Shown here in pieces: positions 1 through 6,407 of a DNA stretch of 19,821 nucleotides. Below the pieces are notes generated by a model that searched no databases, was not told the DNA's origin, and saw only the letters and a program-made list of their open reading frames with translations. Within the stretch, counting starts at the first letter, position 1. Each line of letters opens with the position of its first letter. The position numbers were made by a program, and so were the translations under genes. This DNA comes from an uncultured Negativicutes bacterium (GTDB lineage Bacteria > Bacillota > Negativicutes > Acidaminococcales > Acidaminococcaceae): positions 1 through 19,821 of the forward strand of contig CALAZX010000129.1 in assembly GCA_937926555.1 (NCBI GenBank), written 5' to 3'.

Positions 1-4
1 GTTC

Positions 5-1807
5 TTATTTGTCGTCCATGCTCAGGATGGCCATGAATGCCTCCTGGGGCAGTTCCACGGTGCCCACCTGCTTCATGCGCTTCTTGCCCTGTTTCTGTTT
101 CTCCAGCAGTTTGCGCTTACGGCTGATATCGCCGCCGTAGCACTTGGCCAGCACGTCCTTGCGGAGCGCCGCCACGTCCTCACGGGCGATGATCTTGTTG
201 CCGATGGCCGCCTGCACGGGGATCTGGAACATCTGGCGGGGAATCAGGCTGCGCAGCTTCTCCACCAGCCGGCGTCCCTGGAACTGGGCGTTCTCCTTGT
301 GCACAATGGCGGACAGGGCGTCCACCGGGTCGCCGTTCAGCAGGATGTCCACCTTCACCAGGTTGGACTCCTTGTAGCCGGCCAGCTCGTAGTCCAGGGA
401 AGCGTAGCCCTTGGTGCAGGACTTCAGCTTGTCGAAATAGTCGTAGATGATCTCCGCCAGGGGCAGCTCATAATGCAGCATGCAGCGGGTCTCGTCCAGG
501 TAGCTCAGGTTCTGGTAATCGCCCCGCTTCTCCTGGGACAGCTCCATCACGGCGCCCACGAAATCCTTGGGCACGATGATGGTGGCGTTCACATAGGGCT
601 CCTCCACATGGTCGATGGTGGTGGGGTCCGGGAAATGGGACGGGTTGTCCACCGCCACCAGGCTGCCGTCGGTCTTGAACACCTGGTAGATTACGTTGGG
701 CGCGGTGGTGATCAGGTTCAGCTTGTTCTCACGCTCCAGACGCTCTTTGATGACGTCCATGTGGAGCAGGCCCAGGAAACCGCAGCGGAAACCGAAGCCC
801 AGCGCCGTGGAGGTCTCCGGCTCGAAGACCAGGGATGCGTCGTTGAGCTGCAGCTTCTCCAGCGCGTCGCGGAGATTGTCGTAATCGGAGTTGTCCACGG
901 GGTACAGGCCGCAGAACACCATGGGGGTGGCTTTCCGGTAGCCCGGCAGAGGTGCCGGAGCCGGATTGTCCGCATCGGTGACGGTGTCGCCCACCCGGGC
1001 CTCGCCCACGGTCTTGATGGAAGCGGCGAAGAAACCTACCTCGCCGGGTTCCAGACTGTCCACGTTCATCTGGGCGGGTTTGAAGATACCCACCTCGGTG
1101 ACCTCGTACTCCGCCTTGGTGGACATCATCCGGATGGTCATGCCCTTCTTGATCACGCCGTCATAGACACGGACATAGAGGAGCACGCCCCGGTAGGAGT
1201 CGAATTTGGAGTCGAACACCAGCGCCTTCAGCGGCTCCTCCTTGGAGCCCTCCGGTGCCGGCACACGGGCCACGATGGCCTCCAGGATGTCCTCGATGCC
1301 CACGCCGGTCTTGGCGCTGCAGAGCACGGCCTCGGAAGCGTCGATCCCCAGCACGTCCTCAATCTCCTTCTTCACCATCTCCACGTCGGCGCTGGGAAGG
1401 TCGATCTTGTTGATGACAGGGATGATCTCCAGGTCATTATCCATGGCCAGGTATACGTTGGCCAGAGTCTGGGCCTCGATGCCCTGGGTGGCGTCGATGA
1501 CCAGCAGGGCGCCTTCGCAGGCCGCCAGGGCGCGGGACACCTCATAGGAGAAGTCCACATGGCCCGGAGTGTCGATGAAGTTCAGCATGTACTCCTCGCC
1601 GTTTCTGGCTTTGTACACACTGCGCACGGCCTGGTCCTTGATGGTGATGCCGCGCTCCCTCTCCAGATCCATGGAGTCCAGTATCTGCTGCTCCATCTCA
1701 CGTTTGGTCAGGGTCCCCGTATGCTCGATCAGACGGTCCGCCAGGGTAGATTTACCATGGTCGATATGGGCGATGATTGAAAAGTTTCTGATATGGTCTA
1801 GTTTCAT
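5..1807 (-). CDS. lepA: Elongation factor 4 (LepA), ribosome-associated GTPase
   Basis: Translational GTPase of about 600 residues, the usual LepA length. It acts on the ribosome (back-translocation or biogenesis roles are described for the family). G motifs are visible: G1 AHIDHGKST at 13-21, RGITIK at 52-57, DTPGH at 79-83, NKID at 133-136 and SAKTG at 164-168. The LepA-specific C-terminal domain follows, ending in AILSMDDK. The start chosen is the ATG giving MKLDHIRNFS, which matches the N-terminus of E. coli LepA. The open frame continues 45 codons upstream, but that part has no family similarity that I recognise and runs into the promoter. No strong Shine-Dalgarno sequence lies directly before this ATG. 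The nearest good one, AAAGGA, is 30 nt upstream with a hairpin between. The gene stands alone behind its own promoter. Its stop is 5 bases from the window edge, so its downstream partners are not visible. Confidence 0.98.
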   Translation of the reverse strand: MKLDHIRNFSIIAHIDHGKSTLADRLIEHTGTLTKREMEQQILDSMDLERERGITIKDQAVRSVYKARNGEEYMLNFIDTPGHVDFSYEVSRALAACEGALLVIDATQGIEAQTLANVYLAMDNDLEIIPVINKIDLPSADVEMVKKEIEDVLGIDASEAVLCSAKTGVGIEDILEAIVARVPAPEGSKEEPLKALVFDSKFDSYRGVLLYVRVYDGVIKKGMTIRMMSTKAEYEVTEVGIFKPAQMNVDSLEPGEVGFFAASIKTVGEARVGDTVTDADNPAPAPLPGYRKATPMVFCGLYPVDNSDYDNLRDALEKLQLNDASLVFEPETSTALGFGFRCGFLGLLHMDVIKERLERENKLNLITTAPNVIYQVFKTDGSLVAVDNPSHFPDPTTIDHVEEPYVNATIIVPKDFVGAVMELSQEKRGDYQNLSYLDETRCMLHYELPLAEIIYDYFDKLKSCTKGYASLDYELAGYKESNLVKVDILLNGDPVDALSAIVHKENAQFQGRRLVEKLRSLIPRQMFQIPVQAAIGNKIIAREDVAALRKDVLAKCYGGDISRKRKLLEKQKQGKKRMKQVGTVELPQEAFMAILSMDDK

Positions 1808-1818
1808 TGTCCACACTT

Positions 1819-1844
1819 GCGGCTGCGACAGCCGCCATCCTTTC
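1819..1844 (-). promoter_or_regulatory. lepA translation start region: distant SD plus hairpin
   Basis: On the minus strand the purine-rich AAAGGA (plus 1838-1843) is followed by a perfect 7-bp stem, GCGGCTG/CAGCCGC, with a 3-nt loop (1819-1835). The lepA ATG comes 11 nt later. Unfolded, the SD-to-ATG distance is 30 nt. With the hairpin folded it becomes about 13 nt. The hairpin may bring the SD close to the start, or the lepA start may simply be SD-poor. This is inference from sequence only. Confidence 0.35.
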
Positions 1845-1959
1845 TCTCTGTATTTCTTCTTCCTATACGATTTCCGTAAAAGGCCTTCCGGTCCTTTGCG
1901 GAAGAATGATGATGAATTGATTCCGCGGCCCGTTGGCCGCATATTGCAACTGACTATAT

Positions 1960-1989
1960 ATTATATCAGTAATCACCCCCTTTCTTCAA
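1960..1989 (-). promoter_or_regulatory. lepA promoter (SigA-type, extended -10)
   Basis: Minus strand: TTGAAG (1984-1989), an 18-bp spacer, then TATAAT (1960-1965) preceded by TGA, giving the extended -10 TGATATAAT. The predicted start is near 1953, leaving a leader of about 145 nt before lepA. The -35 lies inside an inverted repeat, CCCCCTT/AAGGGGG (1976-1994). The leader contains further stems, for example GCGGCC/GGCCGC at 1925-1940. Confidence 0.75.
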
Positions 1990-2009
1990 GGGGGCGCGGA
2001 AAGCCTGCG

Positions 2010-2041
2010 AAAAAACGCGGCCCTCCCGGAGGAGAACCGCG
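2010..2041 (-). terminator. Intrinsic terminator after the sulfite reductase-like gene
   Basis: On the minus strand ACGCGG (2036-2041) pairs with CCGCGT (2015-2020) around a GC-rich interior, and a run of T follows (plus A-run 2010-2014). It lies about 95 nt past the stop of the reductase gene and just upstream of the lepA promoter, so it separates the two transcription units. The 2042-2136 stretch holds only a short ACGCCA/TGGCGT hairpin with no T-run. Confidence 0.85.
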
Positions 2042-2136
2042 TCCTCAGAACTTCCTGTTGTATGTTTTTACGCCATGATGGCGTCCGCCTTGCGGCTTCC
2101 TCATGGTCCGTCAACGGTCCGCCATAAAGCGGCCTC

Positions 2137-2991
2137 TCACTGCCGGCGGAGCACCTGCTCCACTTCCTCTTCCAGCTTCTCGAAGCCCACCCGTTTCAGG
2201 CAGCGGCTGAAACGCTCCCAGGGCTCCGCGTTCTTCTCGAAGAACTCCAGCACCGTGTCCAGCACGGCGAAGAGCTGTCCCTGGTCGGGAATCAGCGCGA
2301 TCTTCCGCACCCCGTCCCCCTCGTTCAGCAGCACGTCATAGGTGGCGGTGCCGGTCCAGCACTTCTCGGGACAGAAGCGGACGCATTTGCCGCAGTGGAT
2401 GCAGCGGCTCTCGTCAAACTCCAGCGTCCCTGCCGCGCTGTCCACACGGATGGCCCCGGCGGGGCACTTCTTCTCGCAGACGCCGCAATAGGTGCAGCCC
2501 TCCGCCTGCCACCGGGTGATCATGCTGCCGATGATGCCGCAGTCGTTCCGCTCCGCCCGGACACAGTTGTTCTGGCAGCCGGAGATCCCGATCATGAACT
2601 TGCCGGCCACCTCACGGTCGCCATAGCGGCGGATGATCTTCTCCGCCAGGTCCGTGGTGTCGATGAGGCCCGCCGGACAGATCTGGTTGCCTTTGCAGGC
2701 GATGGGCGCACCCACACGCTGGGCGCCGGGAGCGCTCTTCACGCCGCCCTCCTCCAGCACCTGCCGCAAAGCCTCCGCCTTCTCCACCGGCACGAAGGGG
2801 ATCTCCATCCCCTGGCGCACATTGAGGAACACGATGCCCCGGGCGAACCGGTCCGCAGCCCCCTGGATCACCTGGAGCTGATGGGTGGTCATCCGTCCTC
2901 CCACCGACATGAGCCGTACCGTCATGTACTCCTTCTGCCGCTGTCTGATGAAACCCGCCTTGCGCAATGCCGTCATATCCGTCTTTTCCAT
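2137..2991 (-). CDS. Siroheme/[4Fe-4S] sulfite or nitrite reductase-like protein with two ferredoxin clusters
   Basis: 284 residues. The N-terminal part (about 20-80) resembles the ferredoxin-like half-domain of nitrite/sulfite reductases. It is followed by the siroheme-[4Fe-4S] cysteine pattern C-x5-C (C99, C105) and C-x3-C (C139, C143, in GCQNNC). Two bacterial ferredoxin motifs come next: C166/C169/C172/C176-P and C197/C200/C203/C207-P. This arrangement matches the AsrC-like anaerobic sulfite reductase family, which reduces sulfite or nitrite with six electrons in the cytoplasm. The C-terminal 75 residues are helical and charged. The start is set by AAAGGAG 7 nt before the ATG. No asrA/asrB partner is adjacent, so the electron donor is unknown. 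It is transcribed alone from a promoter about 180 nt upstream. The substrate cannot be decided from sequence. Confidence 0.85.
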   Translation of the reverse strand: MEKTDMTALRKAGFIRQRQKEYMTVRLMSVGGRMTTHQLQVIQGAADRFARGIVFLNVRQGMEIPFVPVEKAEALRQVLEEGGVKSAPGAQRVGAPIACKGNQICPAGLIDTTDLAEKIIRRYGDREVAGKFMIGISGCQNNCVRAERNDCGIIGSMITRWQAEGCTYCGVCEKKCPAGAIRVDSAAGTLEFDESRCIHCGKCVRFCPEKCWTGTATYDVLLNEGDGVRKIALIPDQGQLFAVLDTVLEFFEKNAEPWERFSRCLKRVGFEKLEEEVEQVLRRQ

Positions 2992-3128
2992 GATACCGCT
3001 CCTTTGTCCCTTGTCTCCGGGAATTCCGTATTCTGCGCATCCTGCCTGTCGCGGCAGTCCGCCACGGAATCCGTCGCCCATTCCGTCCGGAGCAGCTCTT
3101 CTGCCACCGGCGCTTTCCCGGGATCCAT
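2973..3128 (-). CDS. Possible 51-residue leader ORF overlapping the reductase start
   Basis: An ATG-started frame (MDPGKAPVAEELL...) lies in the mRNA leader of the reductase gene. It ends at a TGA 19 nt inside that gene in another frame. Codons are plausible for this genome (mostly G/C third positions), and the product is acidic in its N-terminal part. The upstream SD is weak (GTGGATAGA before the ATG), and I recognise no family. It could be a translationally coupled leader peptide or chance, since GC-rich DNA has few stops. Confidence 0.2.
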   Translation of the reverse strand: MDPGKAPVAEELLRTEWATDSVADCRDRQDAQNTEFPETRDKGAVSWKRRI

Positions 3129-3177
3129 TCTATCCACAAGTGTTATTTATTGAAATGAGATACTGCTATTCTTCTCT

Positions 3178-3206
3178 ATTATACCCAATCTGCGGAAAAT
3201 TAACAG
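3178..3206 (-). promoter_or_regulatory. Promoter of the sulfite reductase-like gene
   Basis: Minus strand: TATAAT at 3178-3183, with a 17-bp spacer to CTGTTA (3201-3206), a weak -35 (3 of 6 consensus). The predicted start near 3171 gives a 5' leader of about 180 nt. The -35 coincides with one of the AACAGTG repeats of the divergent region. Confidence 0.6.
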
Positions 3207-3266
3207 TGGGCAACAGTGAACTTTTACTGACTTTCCGCCGTTTCCCGCTCCCCCACCGGAACAGTG
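3202..3266. repeat. Three AACAGTG heptamers between divergent promoters
   Basis: AACAGTG occurs exactly at 3202-3208, 3212-3218 and 3260-3266. The first two are spaced by one helical turn (10 bp). One copy covers the leftward -35 and another abuts the rightward extended -10. This is a candidate shared operator for the divergent reductase and nitroreductase genes. The binding factor is unknown. Confidence 0.4.
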
Positions 3267-3275
3267 TGATATAAT
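3267..3275 (+). promoter_or_regulatory. Nitroreductase promoter (extended -10)
   Basis: TGATATAAT forms a consensus extended -10, with no recognisable -35 at 16-18 bp spacing. The predicted start is near 3282, giving a leader of about 155 nt before the nitroreductase. That leader holds the dyad at 3288-3304 and a CCTCCG/CGGAGG stem at 3313-3332. Confidence 0.6.
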
Positions 3276-3287
3276 AGAAGGGTAATA

Positions 3288-3304
3288 ACGGCGGAATCCG
3301 CCGT
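3288..3304. promoter_or_regulatory. 17-bp near-perfect dyad just downstream of the nitroreductase -10
   Basis: ACGGCGGA and TCCGCCGT are inverted 8-bp arms around a single central A. The site starts 13 bp after the -10, at about +7, which is a typical repressor position. The same bases could form an RNA stem. No regulator family was assigned. Confidence 0.4.
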
Positions 3305-3437
3305 ACACCCGCCCTCCGGAGCAGCACGGAGGCCGGAAACAGAACGGATCCCTTCCCCCTTTCCCGCGCAGGCTCCGCAACAGGCAGCCCTTTCGGCCGG
3401 GAACAGGGATACGGGGACAGCATAAGGAGGAAAACCT

Positions 3438-3974
3438 ATGGATATTTTCAAGACAATCGCAACCCGGCGGTCCACCCGCAAGTTCACGGAGAGACAGATC
3501 TCCGACGCCGACCTGCAGACCATCCTGAAAGCAGGCTGGGCCGCTCCCATCGGCCACAGCGCCTACAACAAGATGCAACTGAACGTGATCCAGGACAAGG
3601 ACGTGCTGGAGAAACTGGACGTCCACTGCACCGCCGCCTGGGGCAACCCCAACTACCACATGTTCTACCAGGCTCCCACCCTGATTGTGGTCTCCGGCTA
3701 CACCGCCGAAGATGAGGACGTGCGCATCGCCGATACCGGCTGCGTCATGGAGAACATGCATCTGGCCGCCACCGCCCTGGGCCTGGGCAGCATCTATCTC
3801 TGGGCCATGGTGCGCCGCATCCCCCAGGACCCCGAGTTCATCAAACTGCTGGGACTGCCCGAAGGATTCTCCCCCCTGTCCGTGCTGGCAGTGGGCTATC
3901 CCGAGACCCCCTGGCCGGAACGGGATCTGGATGAGATTCCCGAGAACAGAATCCCCACCAGAATTTTAAAATAA
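3438..3974 (+). CDS. Nitroreductase family FMN oxidoreductase
   Basis: 178 residues, the short-form length of the nitroreductase superfamily. These are cytoplasmic FMN enzymes that use NAD(P)H to reduce nitro compounds, quinones or flavins. Visible marks are the N-terminal FMN phosphate-binding RRSTRKF (10-16) after a short helix, the central ATALGLGSIYLWAM helix (111-124) and the C-terminal GYP turn (153-155). The start is set by AAGGAGG (3424-3430) 7 nt before the ATG. It is monocistronic from its own promoter and divergent from the sulfite reductase-like gene. The rpsT promoter begins 4 nt after its stop, and no separate terminator was seen. The native substrate is unknown. Confidence 0.9.
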   Translation: MDIFKTIATRRSTRKFTERQISDADLQTILKAGWAAPIGHSAYNKMQLNVIQDKDVLEKLDVHCTAAWGNPNYHMFYQAPTLIVVSGYTAEDEDVRIADTGCVMENMHLAATALGLGSIYLWAMVRRIPQDPEFIKLLGLPEGFSPLSVLAVGYPETPWPERDLDEIPENRIPTRILK

Positions 3975-3977
3975 TCT

Positions 3978-4006
3978 TGCATAAAGCGCTATCACATGAT
4001 AAAATA
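3978..4006 (+). promoter_or_regulatory. rpsT promoter (SigA-type)
   Basis: TTGCAT (3978-3983), a 17-bp spacer and TAAAAT (4001-4006) preceded by TGA (extended -10). The predicted start near 4013 gives a short leader of about 26 nt. This is one of the best promoters in the window, as expected for a ribosomal protein gene. Confidence 0.85.
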
Positions 4007-4038
4007 CTTTGGTAAAGTTATTTTAGGAGGTGAATCCA

Positions 4039-4305
4039 TTGCCTAACATTAAATCTTCTATCCGCAGTGTAAAAACCGACGCAGAACGCCGCGCTCAGAA
4101 CTCTGCACTGAAAACCGCTGTACGCAGCGCAGCCCGCAAAGTTGAGAAACTGGCTGCTGAAGGCGCAGCTGAAGAAGCAGCAGCTTCTCTGAAAAACGCT
4201 TCCGGTTTAATTGATAAAGCAGCTCGCAACGGCGTTGTTTCCAAAAACGCTGCTGCCCGCAAAAAATCAAGACTGGCTAAGAAAGTCAACAACGCAGCAA
4301 AATAA
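4039..4305 (+). CDS. rpsT: 30S ribosomal protein S20
   Basis: 88 residues, the normal length for bS20, which binds 16S rRNA in the body of the small subunit. The mature start is PNIKSSIRSVK, followed by a lysine/alanine-rich helical protein ending in KKVNNAAK. The start codon is TTG at 4039, placed 6 nt after TAGGAGGTG. The in-frame GTG at 4030 is part of the SD itself and would add residues not seen in S20. S20 genes in other bacteria also use UUG, which is tied to autoregulation in E. coli. Codon use (GCT, GCA, AAA) is clearly less GC-ending than in the neighbours, as expected for a very highly expressed gene. Confidence 0.98.
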   Translation: MPNIKSSIRSVKTDAERRAQNSALKTAVRSAARKVEKLAAEGAAEEAAASLKNASGLIDKAARNGVVSKNAAARKKSRLAKKVNNAAK

Positions 4306-4317
4306 TTTGCCAAAACT

Positions 4318-4353
4318 ACCTGCTTCTGTGATACAACACGAGCAGGTTTTTTT
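4318..4353 (+). terminator. rpsT intrinsic terminator
   Basis: ACCTGCT (4318-4324) pairs with AGCAGGT (4341-4347) around a 16-nt loop and is followed by a run of T to 4353. It starts 13 nt after the rpsT stop. Confidence 0.9.
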
Positions 4354-4422
4354 GTGCCCTTTTCACGGCTTGGGACAGGTCCATCCTCTCCCGGGCCGTT
4401 TTTCTATGTCTTTCCGGGCATG

Positions 4423-4452
4423 AAAAAAAAGGACTCCCTTCCGGAAGTCCTT
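4423..4452 (-). terminator. Intrinsic terminator at the end of the dcw/nrdR unit
   Basis: On the minus strand AAGGACTTCC pairs with GGGAGTCCTT (one G-T wobble) around a GGAA tetraloop and runs into at least six T (plus A-run 4423-4428). It lies about 65 nt past the nrdR stop, convergent with the rpsT terminator. It marks the end of the leftward cluster. Confidence 0.9.
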
Positions 4453-4517
4453 GGTATCGCATTGTCACAGCGCGGCTTCGGCCCGCCATGTCTGCCGGGT
4501 CACGCCGGCGGGCGGAA

Positions 4518-5018
4518 TCATTTCTTCTCCGCCTTGCCGCCTTCCTCGCCGGAAGGTTCGGGCTGGTTGTTGGCCATGATGCGCTGCAGTTCCTGCATGA
4601 AGTTCTGCACATCGGCGAACTGCCGGTATACAGAGGCGAAACGCACGTAGGCGATCTGGTCCACTTTCTCCAGATGCTGCATCACCGCTTCACCGATGGC
4701 CTCGCTGCTCACTTCGTTCTCGCCTTTGAGACGGAGTTCGCGCTCGATGCCATGGGCCAGCGCCTGGATGGACTCCAGAGGAACGGGACGCTTCTCGAAG
4801 GCTTTCAGCAGACCGCTGAGAAGCTTCTTCTGATCGAACAGCTCCCGCCGTCCGTCCTTCTTGCTGACTACCAGCGGCGCCTCCTCGTACTTCTCGTACG
4901 TGGTGAAACGCCGGCCACATTCGGGACACTCCCGGCGGCGACGGATTGATACGCCGTTCTCCACAGAACGGGAATCAATTACGCGGCTATCTTCATAAGA
5001 ACAAAACGGACATCTCAT
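4518..5018 (-). CDS. nrdR: Transcriptional repressor NrdR
   Basis: 166 residues. An N-terminal zinc ribbon (C3-x2-C6 and C31-x2-C34, MRCPFC...CPECGRRF) is followed by an ATP-cone domain (about 49-139). NrdR senses ATP/dATP through the cone and represses ribonucleotide reductase genes by binding NrdR boxes. The last 16 residues (PEPSGEEGGKAEKK) are a charged tail beyond the common core. The ATG is preceded by AAGGGGTG at about 9 nt. It lies 77 nt after ftsZ on the same strand with no terminator between, so it is probably the last gene of the dcw transcript. I saw no NrdR box in this window. Confidence 0.97.
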   Translation of the reverse strand: MRCPFCSYEDSRVIDSRSVENGVSIRRRRECPECGRRFTTYEKYEEAPLVVSKKDGRRELFDQKKLLSGLLKAFEKRPVPLESIQALAHGIERELRLKGENEVSSEAIGEAVMQHLEKVDQIAYVRFASVYRQFADVQNFMQELQRIMANNQPEPSGEEGGKAEKK

Positions 5019-5095
5019 GCTGTCACACCCCTTGCTGGACTCATCGTGGAACTCGTGCTTTCAGAAATCAGCGGTATCGCCGCCTTGACGCCGGA

Positions 5096-6292
5096 TCAGC
5101 GGATCCAGGGCGGAATATCGTTGGCGCGCTCCTGGTTTGTCTGGTAACGCGCGGTAGAGGAAGGAGCGCTCTCCCCTTCTTTCTTCTCCGTTACCGGTCT
5201 GCGGCTGTTCTCCGGATTGTGGAACGTGGTGCGGCCGGGCTGTTTGGAGGGGGTCAGCGCGGGATTCTTGCTGCCGAAACCGGTAGCGATCACCGTCACG
5301 TAGATCTCATCCTCCAGGTTGTCGTCGATAGCGGCACCGAAGATAATGTTTGCTTCCGGATCCACAGATTCCGTGATCACGACAGAAGCCTCGTTCACAT
5401 CGAACAGGGACAGGTTCTTGCCGCCACGGATATGGTACAGCACGCCGCGTGCGCCTTCGATGGAGGCTTCCAGCAGCGGGCTCTTGATTGCGTTCTCCGC
5501 AGCTTCGGCGGCGCTGTTCTCGCCTTTGGCGAAGCCGATGCCCATCAGGGCGGAACCTGCGTTGGACATGATGGTCTTCACGTCCGCGAAGTCCGCGTTG
5601 ATCAGTCCGGGCACGGAGATCAGGTCGGAAATGCCCTGCACACCCTGGCGCAGGATATCGTCAGCGAAACGGAACGCTTCCACCATGCTGGTTCTGCGGT
5701 CCACAACCTGGAACAGGCGGTCGTTGGGGATGGTGATCAGGGTATCCACTTTGTCTTTCAGGTTGACAATGCCGTCCTCGGCCTGTTTCATTCTGCGTCT
5801 TCCCTCGAAAGAGAAGGGTTTGGTCACAACGCCTACGGTCAGCGCGCCCACCTCGCGGGCACACTCGGCCACAACCGGTGCCGCGCCGGTACCGGTGCCG
5901 CCGCCCATACCGGCGGTTACGAAGACCATGTCGGCGCCTTTCAGCTGCTCGATCAGCTGGTCACGGGATTCCTCCGCGGATTTCTGACCGATCTCGGGGT
6001 TGGCACCTGCGCCCAGACCCTTGGTCAGCTTCTCGCCTACCTGGAGGCGTTTCTCCGCCTTGGACATCTGCAGCGCCTGGGCGTCACAGTTGACGGCGAT
6101 GAACTCCACGCCTTTCACGTTCTCCTCGATCATGCGGTTCACGGCGTTGTTGCCGCCGCCACCCACGCCGATGACTTTGATATTTGCCAGCGTGTCATAC
6201 TCGGGCTGCATATCGGTTCCTGCAGCGGATTCAGCCGGAGCGCCTGCCTCCGCGGATTCTTTCTTCACGTTCTCAAACATGTCTTCAAACAT
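5096..6292 (-). CDS. ftsZ: Cell division protein FtsZ
   Basis: 398-residue tubulin-like GTPase that polymerises into the cytokinetic ring at midcell. The glycine-rich motif NIKVIGVGGGGNN is at 37-49, the tubulin signature GGGTGTG at 130-136, and the T7 loop NADFADVK at 232-239 carries catalytic Asp 234 and 237. A variable linker (about 350-388) leads to a C-terminal peptide, NDIPPWIR, which is the docking site for membrane tethers. The first 36 residues form an acidic, alanine-rich extension longer than in E. coli. The start at 6292 has AGGGGGA upstream; a second in-frame ATG is at 6280. The gene is 140 nt downstream of sbp and has its own promoter candidate. No ftsA precedes it, so its membrane anchor must be encoded elsewhere. 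Confidence 0.99.
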   Translation of the reverse strand: MFEDMFENVKKESAEAGAPAESAAGTDMQPEYDTLANIKVIGVGGGGNNAVNRMIEENVKGVEFIAVNCDAQALQMSKAEKRLQVGEKLTKGLGAGANPEIGQKSAEESRDQLIEQLKGADMVFVTAGMGGGTGTGAAPVVAECAREVGALTVGVVTKPFSFEGRRRMKQAEDGIVNLKDKVDTLITIPNDRLFQVVDRRTSMVEAFRFADDILRQGVQGISDLISVPGLINADFADVKTIMSNAGSALMGIGFAKGENSAAEAAENAIKSPLLEASIEGARGVLYHIRGGKNLSLFDVNEASVVITESVDPEANIIFGAAIDDNLEDEIYVTVIATGFGSKNPALTPSKQPGRTTFHNPENSRRPVTEKKEGESAPSSTARYQTNQERANDIPPWIR

Positions 6293-6327
6293 ATTCCGTT
6301 TCCCCCTAAGACAAAATTCTAAAGCAA

Positions 6328-6350
6328 AATCAGTTACGATAATCAGTTAC
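6328..6350. repeat. Direct repeat in the ftsZ leader
   Basis: AATCAGTTAC occurs twice (6328-6337 and 6341-6350), separated by GAT, a 13-bp period. It lies between the ftsZ promoter candidate and the ftsZ SD. It could be a protein or RNA recognition site. Function unknown. Confidence 0.4.
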
Positions 6351-6407
6351 AGTACCTACTGGTCAAATATTCGCTATGAAGCCTTGAAACTCCTGCTCAT
6401 AAATCCA

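Noticed and set aside
299..1780. 493-codon open frame on the plus strand opposite lepA
   Set aside because: A mirror of the GC-rich lepA codons. LepA motifs are complete on the other strand, and this frame is low-complexity H/G/V/Q-rich with no SD or promoter. The same applies to the long frames at 4946-6322, 9256-10959, 14756-15745 and 15715-17169.
2070..2084. ACGCCA/TGGCGT hairpin as a terminator
   Set aside because: Short stem with a T-run only on the wrong side. The real terminator for the reductase gene is at 2010-2041.
2612..3139. 175-codon minus-strand frame upstream of and overlapping the sulfite reductase-like gene
   Set aside because: Low-complexity R/G/P-rich translation in a shifted frame of the real gene, with no recognisable domain.
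4030..4038. GTG start for rpsT
   Set aside because: The GTG is part of the SD sequence AGGAGGTG. S20 proteins begin at the TTG-coded methionine followed by PNIKS.
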